From: Streptococcus sanguinis SK1 = NCTC 7863
GTDB taxonomy: Bacteria; Bacillota; Bacilli; Lactobacillales; Streptococcaceae
DNA: 64,000 nt
Reading direction: 5' to 3'
Assembly: GCF_000194945.1 (NCBI RefSeq)
Contig: NZ_GL878507.1
Coordinates: 821,963-885,962, forward strand
This document shows, in pieces, positions 9,484-18,259 of the stretch. The notes below the pieces were generated by a model. The model was given only the letters and a program-made list of their open reading frames with translations. It was not told the DNA's origin and did no database searches. Within the stretch, counting starts at the first letter, position 1. Each line of letters begins with the position of its first letter. A program made the position numbers and the translations under genes.

Positions 9484-9875
9484 TTTTCTATTTTTCTTTC
9501 AAAATACTGCTTATAAATAGTTACCGCTATCTGACGTTTTTTCTTAATAACTAAGTCAGTCGCCTCTTCATCGTCCATAAATCCAATCCCTGAAAAAACT
9601 AACAAACCCAGTCCAAGATAAGGTAAATCCTTAACAGATAAGGACATCCCTTGAAAAAAGACTAAATAGCAAAGTACTAAAAAATAAACTACATTAGCTA
9701 ACAGTACTTGTTTGCCTCGTTCAATCCAAATTTCTTTACGTAATTCGGAAGAAGCAGCTTGCCATTGCTGATTAAAAGTTTCCTTCCCTTCTTGTGGCAG
9801 TCTTTCTATAATTCGATCAATCTCAGCAAATTTGGTTGATTGTATCCAACGGGTTGTTAAGTCCATTTTTCTCAC
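9480..9875 (-). CDS. Small membrane protein of unknown function
   Basis: A 131-residue protein with a soluble, charged N-terminal half (about residues 1-55), then two hydrophobic segments (about VLLANVVYFLVLCYLVFF and YLGLGLLVFSGIGF), and a short basic tail. It is not a family I recognise. The start codon overlaps the stop of the upstream DUF2130 gene and its stop overlaps the downstream GNAT start, each by 4 bp, so translation is probably coupled with both. Confidence 0.7.
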   Translation of the reverse strand: MRKMDLTTRWIQSTKFAEIDRIIERLPQEGKETFNQQWQAASSELRKEIWIERGKQVLLANVVYFLVLCYLVFFQGMSLSVKDLPYLGLGLLVFSGIGFMDDEEATDLVIKKKRQIAVTIYKQYFERKIEK

Positions 9876-11140
9876 TCCTTCAAAGCTTCAAACTTAGCTT
9901 TCATGGTAGGATTTTTGCGCGTCATTTTTTTGACAGAGACGTCGTCCAGTTTGTTATTTGCTAAGCGCAGCTGGTTTTCAGAGGTCGTCAGGAACTTCTT
10001 GATTTCTTCCATCCGGCGGATGGCCTTATCAATCTCCTCGATAGCCTTGCCAAAGTTGGTCGAAGCGGACTGATAGTTCTTGGCGAAAGCTACTTTAAAG
10101 GCATCCAAATCTTCCTCAAAATGCGTAATATCAATATTCTGCTCCCGCACCAAGGCCAGTTCCTGCTTATACTGGAGCGAGTTGAGCGCAGCATTACGCA
10201 GGAGGGTAATCATGGGCAGAAAGAACTGAGGCCGGATAACATACATCTTCTCATAGGCATAAGATACATCGACAATACCCGAATTGTAGAGCTCGCTGTC
10301 AGCCTCAAGAAGTGTCACCAGAATAGCATACTCACAGCCTTTCTCCCGCCGATCCTTATCCAACTCTTTGAAGAAATGCTCATTTTTCTTCTTGGTCGCT
10401 GTCTCATCGCCTTCATTTTTCATCTCAAACATGATGGAGAGAATTTCCACGCCATTTTCATCCACCTCACGGTAAATGTAGTCACCCTTGCTGCCTGTTC
10501 TGGCATCATTGTCCTTGCCAAACTCAGCTCGTGGGAACATCCCCATACGGTTCTTGTTAAACTCGTACTCGCAGTGCTGTTCCAAACTCTCACCAATCAT
10601 CTTAGTGGACTGCTTGGCTTTAAAATCCTTATAGAACTCTATGGTCTCATCTTTCTGCCGCAGCTCTACCTCATAGCGCTCTTTAAGCGAGGTCTGAGCC
10701 AAAGCTGCTTCCTTTTCTTGCAAGACTAGCTGGTTCTTAACCTCGTCTCGCTCTTTTTCCAGCGCAGATAAGGTCTTTTGCAGTTGATTTTCATGCTCCA
10801 AGCGCAGAGTAGTCAACTGACTTTCCAATTGCTGAACTTCCTTTTCCTTCTCCTGCAATTGAAGACTAGCTGCTTGCTCTGCCTCTTTCTTAGCCAACTC
10901 CTGCTGGGTCTCAAACTGAGCAATTTGACTTTGAAGATTGCTAATCTCCTGCTCTTTCTGCGATAGCAGGGCTTGTTGGGTATTCTGGAATTTTTGCTCT
11001 GCTAAAGCCAGCTCCTGCTCAATCCGAGCATGAATCTCCTTGTCAAACTCTGCAGTTCGAACCTGCGACAAAAGCTCACTGTACTGGCTCTCATTAACAG
11101 TAAAAACCTCCCCGCAGTTGGGACATTTGATTTCGTTCAT
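9872..11140 (-). CDS. DUF2130 domain-containing protein
   Basis: A 422-residue cytoplasmic protein. It opens with one zinc-ribbon-like knuckle (CPNCG, Cys6 and Cys9; a second pair is missing), followed by a long Gln/Glu-rich coiled coil (about residues 20-190), then the DUF2130 domain (FYKDFKAKQSTKMIGESLEQ through RNAALNSLQYKQELALV). DUF2130 has been placed in the PD-(D/E)XK nuclease-like superfamily by family-level comparison; candidate residues here are the Glu/Asp/Lys in the GSKGDYIYREV and FEMKNEGDE blocks. A nuclease or RmuC-like role is inference. It heads the overlapping cluster. Confidence 0.85.
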   Translation of the reverse strand: MNEIKCPNCGEVFTVNESQYSELLSQVRTAEFDKEIHARIEQELALAEQKFQNTQQALLSQKEQEISNLQSQIAQFETQQELAKKEAEQAASLQLQEKEKEVQQLESQLTTLRLEHENQLQKTLSALEKERDEVKNQLVLQEKEAALAQTSLKERYEVELRQKDETIEFYKDFKAKQSTKMIGESLEQHCEYEFNKNRMGMFPRAEFGKDNDARTGSKGDYIYREVDENGVEILSIMFEMKNEGDETATKKKNEHFFKELDKDRREKGCEYAILVTLLEADSELYNSGIVDVSYAYEKMYVIRPQFFLPMITLLRNAALNSLQYKQELALVREQNIDITHFEEDLDAFKVAFAKNYQSASTNFGKAIEEIDKAIRRMEEIKKFLTTSENQLRLANNKLDDVSVKKMTRKNPTMKAKFEALKE

Positions 11141-11170
11141 AGGGTACCTCTTTCTCTGTAGTTAAACTCT

Positions 11171-11593
11171 TTATTCTTTTTCTTTTCCGACCCGACAGTT
11201 CATGCAGCCTTCATACATTATTTGGAGCTGACAAGGAAAAATCTTATTTCCCATTGATAATTCTCCCTGCCAAAGACACTTTTTATCACTGTAATATTCG
11301 TGAATAATTGTAATAATAAATTGCGGATATTCTTTTAGAAAATGTTCTAATGGATAGTAAACACCAGTGAATGCCCGATTTTCTTGACTGTCCAAAATGT
11401 AGATTTGACAATAATCAAGCTCAACATTTTCAAAGCAAATGCCAGCATCATAATACTTTTCGCCCTCCTGACTATAATCAATCATATAATCAAACTGAAC
11501 ATGCAAATGATTGCTTTCCAGCCAAATCTTCCGAGTGCTCAAATCATGCAAACTAAAGGCCCGGCCAGGAGGCCGCTTCTCTGCTCTTTCCAT
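11171..11593 (-). CDS. Hypothetical protein
   Basis: I do not recognise this 140-residue soluble protein. It has no signal peptide or membrane segment, and is rich in aromatic residues in a beta-like pattern (for example KIWLESNHLHVQFDYMIDYS). Two cysteines sit together near the C-terminus (CMNC). An AGGAG site lies just upstream of the ATG and an extended -10 box (TGGTATAAT) 36-44 bp upstream, so it is probably the promoter-proximal gene for the DUF2130 cluster 30 bp downstream. Confidence 0.6.
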   Translation of the reverse strand: MERAEKRPPGRAFSLHDLSTRKIWLESNHLHVQFDYMIDYSQEGEKYYDAGICFENVELDYCQIYILDSQENRAFTGVYYPLEHFLKEYPQFIITIIHEYYSDKKCLWQGELSMGNKIFPCQLQIMYEGCMNCRVGKEKE

Positions 11594-11628
11594 CTTTCTC
11601 CTATTTCTGCTCGTTAATCTTTATGATT

Positions 11629-11637
11629 ATTATACCA
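11629..11637 (-). promoter_or_regulatory. Extended -10 promoter for the 11593-8244 cluster
   Basis: On the minus strand the sequence TGGTATAAT, a TGn extension plus a perfect -10 hexamer, lies 36 bp upstream of the start codon at 11593. No good -35 box is visible, which is typical for extended -10 promoters. Confidence 0.55.
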
Positions 11638-11655
11638 TCCTTTCTCGAAATTAAA

Positions 11656-11680
11656 AACAGCAAGCCGTTGGCCTGCTGTT
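11656..11680 (-). terminator. Intrinsic terminator of the TetR-ABC operon
   Basis: Stem AACAGCAGGC / GCTTGCTGTT (one G-U pair) with a short CAAC loop, followed on the minus strand by TTTTAATTT. It begins 9 bp after the stop of the second ABC gene. Confidence 0.75.
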
Positions 11681-11688
11681 TCAGATTA

Positions 11689-13434
11689 TCACTCCTCCAT
11701 ATCAATCCGCCAGCTGGCGGCTGTTTTTCTTTCTTGGATAAATTTACTGTAGATACCTTGTTTGGCCAGTAAGTCTTGGTGTTTACCTTGCTCGACAATG
11801 CGGCCTTGATCCAGCACCAAAATCTGGTCTGCATGCTCAACCGTCTTGAGTCGGTGGGCAATCATGATAATGGTCTTATCGCGAGTCAGAGCCTGAATAG
11901 CCTGCATGAGGGCTTCTTCGTTTTCTGGGTCAACATTGGCTGTCGCTTCATCCAGAATGATAATAGGCGCATCCTTGATAATTGCCCGAGCAATGGAAAT
12001 GCGCTGGCGCTCACCTCCAGAAAGACTGGCACCTCCTTCACCAATCTTAGTGTCATAGCCATCAGGCAGCGAGAGTATAAAGTCATGACAGGCGGCTTTC
12101 TTAGCAGCCTCTATTACTTCTTCTTGACTGGCCTCCGGCTTGCCAAAACGAATGTTATTGGCAATGGTATCCTCAAAGAGATAGACGCTTTGGAAGACAA
12201 AGCTGAAATTACGAATCAGGCTGTCATAGCTGTAATCCCTGACATCATGCCCGTCCAAACTGATACTTCCCTGATCCACATCCCAGAAGCGGGCGATGAG
12301 GTTACAGAGCGTTGTCTTGCCTGATCCAGAAGGTCCGACCAGAGCAGTTGTTGTTTTTTCGGGAATGGTGAGGGAAACCTGGTCAATGATTTTCTTATTT
12401 CCATAAGAGAAGCTAACATCTCTCAGCTCAATCCTGCTGCTCTTAGGCTCAATATCCTGACCGCTGATGTCCATCGGCTGGATAGCCAAAACTTGATTGA
12501 CCATATCAACCGACAAATCAACAATGCGCAGGAGAGAAGAGAAAGAGCCAACGCCGTCTAGATTTTCATAAATCATAAAACCACTGACAATCATCATAAT
12601 GGTTACCAACAGCTCCATACTGCCATTGAGATAAAAGTAGATAGAGAAAAGCCCCATAAAGAGACCGGTCAGCTTGGTCACCATACCCTGGAGGGCGATG
12701 TAAGGTGAGGTCACGAGTGTCATTTTGGTATCTAGCTGACTCTTGCCTTCAATAGCCTTGGACAGCTTCTTGGCAGAACGGTTGACCAGATTGTAGTTCT
12801 TAACTTCAGCAATCCCTTGGCTATACTCCAAAACAACGGCTACTAGGTCCGTATCCGCCTGATACTTGTCATCAGAAACCTTGCCAACTTGCCAACGCAT
12901 AAGGGTATTTGGCAGGAGAAAGAGGACAAGACCCACCAAGAGAACCAGACCAACCCGCCAGTCATAGAGAAAGACCAAAATAGTGATGAGACCAGTCGTC
13001 AGAAAGCCCTACACAGTCATCATAACCACTCGCGTAGCTACATCAGACAACCCTTCCAGCGTATTAGTCGTAACACTGGTAATCTTGCCCAAGCTATTTT
13101 GATTAAAGTAACCCATGGGCAGATAGCGCATGTGCTCAGCAATTTCAATCCGCTTCTAAGCACAGGTATGATAGCCCGCTTCCGTCTGAAGCATGGTGAT
13201 TTTCAGGGTAATCCAGACGTTTAGCACTGTGGATACCAGCATGATGCCCAGAGCCAGCCAGAAAGTCTGCATAGAGAGATTCTTCTCAATCAGTCCCATA
13301 ACGACTAGGCCGATTGCTGGAATACGCAGAGCGATGATAAAAGACTTGATGATGCCCAGATAAATAGATTGATAAAATTTCCTACGATCCTCTGCCGTAC
13401 AGAAATCAAAGAATTTCTTCAGTATATTAAGCAT
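11689..13434 (-). pseudogene. ABC exporter half-transporter disrupted by two in-frame amber codons
   Basis: Read through, this is one continuous 581-codon frame with N-terminal six-helix permease domain and C-terminal ATPase: Walker A GPSGSGKTT, signature LSGGERQR, Walker B IIILDEAT. Two TAG codons interrupt it at 13156-13158 (between HTCA and KRIEIAEH) and 13009-13011 (between VVMMTV and GFLTTG); there is no frameshift. Each could arise by one base change (GAG or CAG to TAG). The ATG overlaps the partner gene by 8 bp and has a perfect AAGGAGG site. The remaining downstream frame has no ribosome site of its own. It would normally pair with the 588-residue partner as a heterodimeric exporter. 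Confidence 0.8.
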
Positions 13435-15193
13435 GAGTCAGCCCTCCTTCCATCTCACCACTATCCCTAGTAGCTATATGGGCCTGCCACATGGAAGCAT
13501 AAAGCGGACTGCCTGCCAGCAACTCTTCATGCCGACCTCTAGCTTCAATCCGACCATCATTGACCAGGACTATCTGGTCTGCACTCATAATAGTAGACAG
13601 CCTGTGGGCAATGACAATCAAGGTCCGTCCCTCAATCAGACGAGCTAGACTGGACTGAATCCGTGCTTCATTTTCCGGATCTGTATAAGCAGTCGCTTCA
13701 TCCAAAATAAGAATCGGCGCATCCTTGAGCATGGCACGGACGATAGCAATCCGCTGACGCTCCCCACCAGATAGATGCCCGCCGCCAGATCCGACCTGCG
13801 TCTCAAAGCCGTTTTCTAAGTTCATGATAAAGTCATAACAGCCGCAGCGACGGGCAATTTCGATGACCTCTTCATCAGAAGCTGCTGGATTTCCCATCCG
13901 GATATTTTCCATAATAGTCTCATCAAAGAGATAGTTATCCTGTGTCACATAAGCAATCTGCCGACTGTAATAGTCTAGCGGAAGCTGGCGAATGTCCAAG
14001 CCACCATAGGTAATCTGACCAGAAGTGACGTCCCAGAAAGAAGCTAAAAGCTTGGCAATTGTAGACTTGCCTGAGCCTGATGGACCGACTAAAGCATTGA
14101 TGCTGCCAGCCTTAATATCTAGCGAAATGTCGTGCAGTACTTCCTCTTCATCTGTATAGCCAAAGCTGACATCCGTCATGACCAGATCCCTTCCTTTTGG
14201 AAGTTCTCTCAGCTCCTGAGGCCTTTTCAAATCAGGCTTTTCCAAAATATCAATGACTTGACCAAAAATAGTCCCGATTTTCCGTAAATCGTCCATGTAG
14301 CTAGCTACTAAAATCAGAGGAGTCAGAAGACTGAGCGACAGAATAATCATTAGAATGAAATTGCCGGCAGTCAAGCTACCTTGCAGATAGAAATAACAGC
14401 CAGCCGGTAGTAGAAAGAGCAAGCCTGATGGCAGAAAAGCAGTCACAATCCCCATCTCCAGATTGAACTTGCGCATCCACTCAATAAAGCAGTCTGCTCC
14501 TTCTCTAGCAGCTGTCACAAACTTATCATAAGAAAATTTTTCCTTGCCAAAGACCTTGATAACCTCAATCCCATTGATGTATTCCACCGCTGTATCATTG
14601 AGCTTTTTGGTCTTGACCAGAGTATTTTGATAGTCCGCTTCGCTATTGGCAGCCATCCGAACATAGGCCAGCACCACAATAGGAATAGTCAGGAGAGACA
14701 GCAAGGTCAGCCGCCAATCAATGATCAGCATGGCAATGAGGACAATAATCGGACCAAAAATTCCAGCAGTAAACTCTGGAATCAGGTGAGCCAAGGTCGT
14801 TTCGGTCGCATCCACCCGCTCAACGATAATGTTCTTATAACTTCCTGATGACTGACTGAGTACTGTACCTAGAGGCAGCCTCGCTAGCTTGTCTGTCAGG
14901 CGATGCCGCATTTCCGCTAGAATCTTAAAAGTAGCCGTATGCGACAGCATGGTGGAAATACCATGGAATCCCCAGTAGCCAATCCAGGCCAGACCTGCCC
15001 ACGCTGACTGCTGCAGGTAGAAATCCCAGTTTTTATTGCCAGCCAAGAGCTGATTAATCATTCCACCAATAAAGAAATAAGGCAGAAATCCTGAAAGCAC
15101 AGAGGCAAAGGCAAAGATCAGACTGAGCACAAAATATATTTTATGAAGGGAAACAAAGTCCCAGATCCAAGCAAGGACAGATTTTTTCTTCAT
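13427..15193 (-). CDS. ABC transporter ATP-binding/permease protein (exporter half)
   Basis: A 588-residue ABC exporter half-transporter. The N-terminal transmembrane domain (about residues 15-310, with helices near FVLSLIFAFASVL and FLPSGLLFLLPAG) is fused to an ATPase with Walker A GPSGSGKST, Q-loop VTQDNYLF, signature LSGGERQR, Walker B ILILDEAT and switch His in AHRLS. The substrate is unknown; TetR-linked pairs of this type usually export drugs or small toxic compounds. It precedes the amber-interrupted partner by overlap, so if the partner is dead this half must homodimerise or be non-functional. Confidence 0.92.
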   Translation of the reverse strand: MKKKSVLAWIWDFVSLHKIYFVLSLIFAFASVLSGFLPYFFIGGMINQLLAGNKNWDFYLQQSAWAGLAWIGYWGFHGISTMLSHTATFKILAEMRHRLTDKLARLPLGTVLSQSSGSYKNIIVERVDATETTLAHLIPEFTAGIFGPIIVLIAMLIIDWRLTLLSLLTIPIVVLAYVRMAANSEADYQNTLVKTKKLNDTAVEYINGIEVIKVFGKEKFSYDKFVTAAREGADCFIEWMRKFNLEMGIVTAFLPSGLLFLLPAGCYFYLQGSLTAGNFILMIILSLSLLTPLILVASYMDDLRKIGTIFGQVIDILEKPDLKRPQELRELPKGRDLVMTDVSFGYTDEEEVLHDISLDIKAGSINALVGPSGSGKSTIAKLLASFWDVTSGQITYGGLDIRQLPLDYYSRQIAYVTQDNYLFDETIMENIRMGNPAASDEEVIEIARRCGCYDFIMNLENGFETQVGSGGGHLSGGERQRIAIVRAMLKDAPILILDEATAYTDPENEARIQSSLARLIEGRTLIVIAHRLSTIMSADQIVLVNDGRIEARGRHEELLAGSPLYASMWQAHIATRDSGEMEGGLTHA

Positions 15194-15211
15194 AGAATTT
15201 CCTTCTTTCTA

Positions 15212-15823
15212 TCAAAAACCTAGCAAACCTCCCCAGTCAAACAAGTTCATGATGGAATGGCAAAATTCCAGCGCCTGCTCTTGGGGCCAGTCTTGAGCCA
15301 AGGGCTCAAATACAGCAGTGTAATAAGCTGTCATGCACGATCGCAGAAACTCGTGTTTGACCAAATGATTGATCTTCCCCTCTTTGTAAGCCAGCTCCAA
15401 ATAGCGATAAGTCTCGTCTGCAGCCAAATGAGGCAGACGCATCCTAAAGTCCGCTTGCGAAGATCCCTGAGATTTAAAGAGCAAGAGCTGCATAATATCC
15501 TTATGTTCATAGAGAATCCGCATCAGGGACTGGAGATCCTCCAAGCGATGGGCCCACATATCAGACAGGTGTCCCACTTCTAGGAAAGCATAGTCACGTC
15601 GCTTCTGCTCTTGTCCATACTGGTCTAAGGCTATCAGAGTAGGCTCAAGCAGGGCAGCAAAGAGACTGTCCTTACCCTCATAGCGCTTATAAAGAGCCCC
15701 AGTCGTCAAGCCAGCCGCGCGACAAATTCTCCGCAGTGAAGCATCCTGATAGCCATAAGCCAAGAACTCACTCCTCGCGCTTTCCAAGATTTTTTCATTT
15801 AACTCATCTGTTTCTTTTTTCAT
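15212..15823 (-). CDS. TetR/AcrR family transcriptional regulator
   Basis: A 203-residue repressor-type protein with an N-terminal helix-turn-helix (about residues 9-52: ILESARSEFLAYGYQDASLR, then the recognition helix region TTGALYKRYEGKDSLF) and a helical ligand domain. It starts the operon with the two exporter genes, 18 bp upstream of the first. A strong promoter and a perfect 17-bp palindrome lie just upstream of its ATG, so autoregulation of the whole exporter operon is likely. Confidence 0.9.
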   Translation of the reverse strand: MKKETDELNEKILESARSEFLAYGYQDASLRRICRAAGLTTGALYKRYEGKDSLFAALLEPTLIALDQYGQEQKRRDYAFLEVGHLSDMWAHRLEDLQSLMRILYEHKDIMQLLLFKSQGSSQADFRMRLPHLAADETYRYLELAYKEGKINHLVKHEFLRSCMTAYYTAVFEPLAQDWPQEQALEFCHSIMNLFDWGGLLGF

Positions 15824-15833
15824 GATTTTAATT

Positions 15834-15850
15834 CGATAACACTGTTATCG
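15834..15850. promoter_or_regulatory. Palindromic operator candidate for the TetR regulator
   Basis: CGATAACACTGTTATCG is a perfect inverted repeat around one central base. It lies 11 bp before the TetR start codon and about 14 bp downstream of the -10 box, so a bound dimer would block transcription of the TetR-ABC operon. Confidence 0.7.
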
Positions 15851-15863
15851 CCCTTCTTCTTTT

Positions 15864-15892
15864 ATTATAAATTCTGACAATTTAACTGTCAA
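15864..15892 (-). promoter_or_regulatory. Sigma-70-type promoter of the TetR-ABC operon
   Basis: On the minus strand TTGACA, a 17-bp spacer, then TATAAT: consensus at both boxes and ideal spacing. The palindromic operator falls just downstream of the expected start of transcription. Confidence 0.8.
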
Positions 15893-15905
15893 GGAAAAAC
15901 AAAAG

Positions 15906-15931
15906 AGACCGAGAAATATTTTCATCGGTCT
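15906..15931 (-). terminator. Possible second terminator hairpin
   Basis: AGACCGA / TCGGTCT, a 7-bp stem with a 12-nt A/T-rich loop; on the minus strand it is followed by CTTTTGTTTTT. It may back up the stronger hairpin beyond the GNAT gene. Confidence 0.5.
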
Positions 15932-15967
15932 AGTTCTATTCCTTTTTTTATTGTAGACATGACAAAA

Positions 15968-15987
15968 GGAGCTTGCGAACAAGCTCC
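15968..15987 (-). terminator. Intrinsic terminator after the GNAT gene
   Basis: A perfect 8-bp stem GGAGCTTG / CAAGCTCC closed by a TTCG tetraloop on the minus strand and followed by TTTTGTC, 9 bp past the stop codon. Confidence 0.85.
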
Positions 15988-15996
15988 TCCAGAATT

Positions 15997-16413
15997 TTAA
16001 TTTTTATTGGGTGCATAAATCATGCCAGTACAGTCGAAATCTTCCTGTCGGCGAAAGCCGAGCTCTCGATAAAAAGCTAGATTTTTATCTGACTGCTCCG
16101 TTGCCAACTGGATTTGGTAAACATCCTTAAAACTTTCCAACGTCTGCTGAAGAAGGCTCCGACCAATCCCCTGACGCTGGTAGAGTGGATACACCAGCAA
16201 ATCCTGAATAAAGACAATGGTAAGCCCATCTCCGACCACTCGGATCAAACCAACCAACTTGTCTTCGTCATAGGCCGCCATCACAAACAAGGACTGATGG
16301 AAGGCCTGCTCTAACTGCTGAGGACGATTAGTGTAATTGCTCCAACCAACCGAAGCGTAGAGGTCTAGCACTGCCGCAAAATCTAGCTGAGGATTTATTT
16401 TATAATGAATCAT
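15997..16413 (-). CDS. GNAT family N-acetyltransferase
   Basis: A 138-residue acetyltransferase. The acetyl-CoA site is YQRQGIGRSLLQ (about residue 85-96), preceded by the strand FIQDLLVYP, and the C-terminal NLAFYRELGFRRQEDFDCTGM motif is present. The open frame extends to 16455, but the ATG at 16413 has AAGGAGA at a good distance and gives the normal N-terminus (MIHYKINPQLDFAAVLDLY). The gene ends in its own terminator. Substrate unknown. Confidence 0.85.
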   Translation of the reverse strand: MIHYKINPQLDFAAVLDLYASVGWSNYTNRPQQLEQAFHQSLFVMAAYDEDKLVGLIRVVGDGLTIVFIQDLLVYPLYQRQGIGRSLLQQTLESFKDVYQIQLATEQSDKNLAFYRELGFRRQEDFDCTGMIYAPNKN

Positions 16414-16464
16414 GGCTATCTCCTTGTTTTTTCTCTGTTTGATTGCATAAACCATTCTAACGCT

Positions 16465-17130
16465 TTATCGAACTTGAGTCAGCACTCCGTCTTGCATCTC
16501 ATAAACCTTATCAACCTCGTCCAGCAAGCGGGTATCATGGGTAATCATGACCACGCTCTTATGGAATTTCTGGGTCACCTCTTTGAGTAGATGGACCACG
16601 CGCTTAGCCCGCTCTGTATCCAGACTAGCTGTCGGCTCATCAGCCAAGATAATATCAGGGCTATTGTAAAGTGCTCGGGCGATAGCAGCTCGCTGCCGTT
16701 CTCCGCCGGACAACTCTTTCGGATACTGCTTGAGTGTTCCTTTAAGATCCAGCAGCTCAATCAGACTGTCTAGATCTGTTCTTTCCTTTTTAGATAAGCG
16801 GTCAATAAGCTGGAACTGGTCTTCGATTTTCAAAAAAGGTATGAGATTGGAAGACTGCAAAATAAAGCCAAAATCATTGAAACGCAGAGCAGCCCGTTCC
16901 TTTTCCTTGAGCTGGGAAGTATCTTTCCCATGCAAGAAAATCTGTCCTTTTGAGGGAGTTTGCAAATGGCCCAGCAAGGTCAGAAAGGTTGTTTTACCCG
17001 AGCCCGATGGCCCAATAATAGCTACAAACTGCCCTGCTTCCAGTTGGAAATCAGTTGGTTTCAGGGCTTGAACCAGCGTATGCCCCTGGCCGTACTCTTT
17101 TGTAACACCTTTTAGTTCTATGATTGACAT
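16465..17130 (-). CDS. ABC transporter ATP-binding protein (MacB/LolD-like)
   Basis: A 221-residue ATPase with Walker A GPSGSGKTT (about residue 39), Q-loop FILQSSNL, signature LSGGERQR, Walker B ILADEPT and switch THD. The sequence is of the MacB/LolD/FtsE group, which works with FtsX-like permeases in mechanotransmission or extrusion rather than classical import. Its ATG follows the permease stop directly, with GGAGG inside the end of that gene, so both form one complex. Confidence 0.92.
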   Translation of the reverse strand: MSIIELKGVTKEYGQGHTLVQALKPTDFQLEAGQFVAIIGPSGSGKTTFLTLLGHLQTPSKGQIFLHGKDTSQLKEKERAALRFNDFGFILQSSNLIPFLKIEDQFQLIDRLSKKERTDLDSLIELLDLKGTLKQYPKELSGGERQRAAIARALYNSPDIILADEPTASLDTERAKRVVHLLKEVTQKFHKSVVMITHDTRLLDEVDKVYEMQDGVLTQVR

Positions 17131-18192
17131 TTACTCACCTCCGATTGCTGTGATAGGGTCAATTTTCAGAACCCGATGAATGGACAAGAGTCCGCCAGCC
17201 AGTGACATGAAAACAATCAGAACAATCAATCCTGCATAAGCTCTCCAGTCACTATAAAAAGGCATAGAAGCCGGCAAGACTAGCTGGGTTCCCAAGAGAG
17301 CCAAGACAGCTAAGCTGATTCCCAGAGTGGACAGGATGAAAATCTGCCAAAAAATAGAAGCAATAATCTTCCCACTGGCAATCCCTTGGGCGCGCATAAT
17401 GCCGTAAAGATGCGTCTTTTGGATGGTAATGATGTACATGAAAATTCCCAATACCAAAAATGTAATCAGAACCATGGCACCAATCATAAAGGAAAAAGTC
17501 AGTACCTGAGGCTGATAACCAGGGATATTTTCTATAAAATCGCTCATAGAGAGCTGACTAAGTCCAGCTTCTTCAATCTTCTGACCATCCTTGACCACAA
17601 GTGCACTGATATTCTTAACCTGACTAGAGCCGTACTTTAATTCCCTGAAATCATCTAGATCCATAAAAATTACAGGTTGCGTAAAGAAGCTATTATCCTC
17701 TGTGAAACCAACAACCTGATAGAGGCGCTCACTTCCATTAAGCTGAAGCTGGTCGCCTAGTTTCACACCTTTTTGCTGCAGACGCTTATCCGCAATGACT
17801 TCATAAGCAGTCTCAGCAGGACGTCCCTCAATAATGTCAGGCGCTAGAAAACTATCCCAAGAGAGACCAAAAACCTGAGCATTGAGTTTATCAGTCCCAT
17901 CTTCATAATTGGCCACTGCTGACGTCTGACCTAAAGCCGCAATTGAGTCCCCTTGAAGCAGACGGCTGTATTCCTCTTCCTTGAGAGTCGAAGCTATTAG
18001 ATTCTTATTGGCGTACTCCGACAATACGATTGACTCAGCCTGCCATTGGTCCAAAGCCAAGCGATTGAGCCTAGCCAAACCAACGGAAAGACTGGATAAA
18101 AAGAAAACCATATAGGTAATGAGAAAGACCACAGCAACCACCAAACGATAGCGTCCGCGGCTGTAGACAATCTCTTTAAAAGCTAAAAACAA
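17131..18192 (-). CDS. FtsX-like ABC transporter permease
   Basis: A 353-residue permease with the four-helix MacB/FtsX topology: one N-terminal helix (about residues 17-38), a large extracellular domain (about 40-225) and three C-terminal helices (about 230-345). The start codon is TTG, preceded by AAAGGAGG, and an extended -10 box lies about 30 bp upstream. It is followed without a gap by its ATPase. A TetR-type gene precedes it on the same strand, suggesting regulated expression; the substrate is unknown. Confidence 0.88.
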   Translation of the reverse strand: MFLAFKEIVYSRGRYRLVVAVVFLITYMVFFLSSLSVGLARLNRLALDQWQAESIVLSEYANKNLIASTLKEEEYSRLLQGDSIAALGQTSAVANYEDGTDKLNAQVFGLSWDSFLAPDIIEGRPAETAYEVIADKRLQQKGVKLGDQLQLNGSERLYQVVGFTEDNSFFTQPVIFMDLDDFRELKYGSSQVKNISALVVKDGQKIEEAGLSQLSMSDFIENIPGYQPQVLTFSFMIGAMVLITFLVLGIFMYIITIQKTHLYGIMRAQGIASGKIIASIFWQIFILSTLGISLAVLALLGTQLVLPASMPFYSDWRAYAGLIVLIVFMSLAGGLLSIHRVLKIDPITAIGGE

Positions 18193-18221
18193 AGCTGTCC
18201 TCCTTTGAGATATTCGAGACT

Positions 18222-18230
18222 ATTATACCA
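18222..18230 (-). promoter_or_regulatory. Extended -10 promoter of the MacB-like operon
   Basis: TGGTATAAT on the minus strand lies 30 bp upstream of the permease TTG, between it and the TetR gene, so the transporter pair has its own promoter. Confidence 0.55.
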
Positions 18231-18259
18231 TAAAGAAACAAACTGGAAAAACTATCCTG

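Noticed and set aside
10121..10729. A 202-codon plus-strand frame inside the DUF2130 gene
   Set aside because: It is antisense to a coiled-coil coding region, with leucine-rich composition typical of such shadows.
11689..12978. An independent 429-residue ABC gene
   Set aside because: Its first codon would be an internal TTG without ribosome site in the middle of the permease domain; it is the rest of the amber-interrupted gene.
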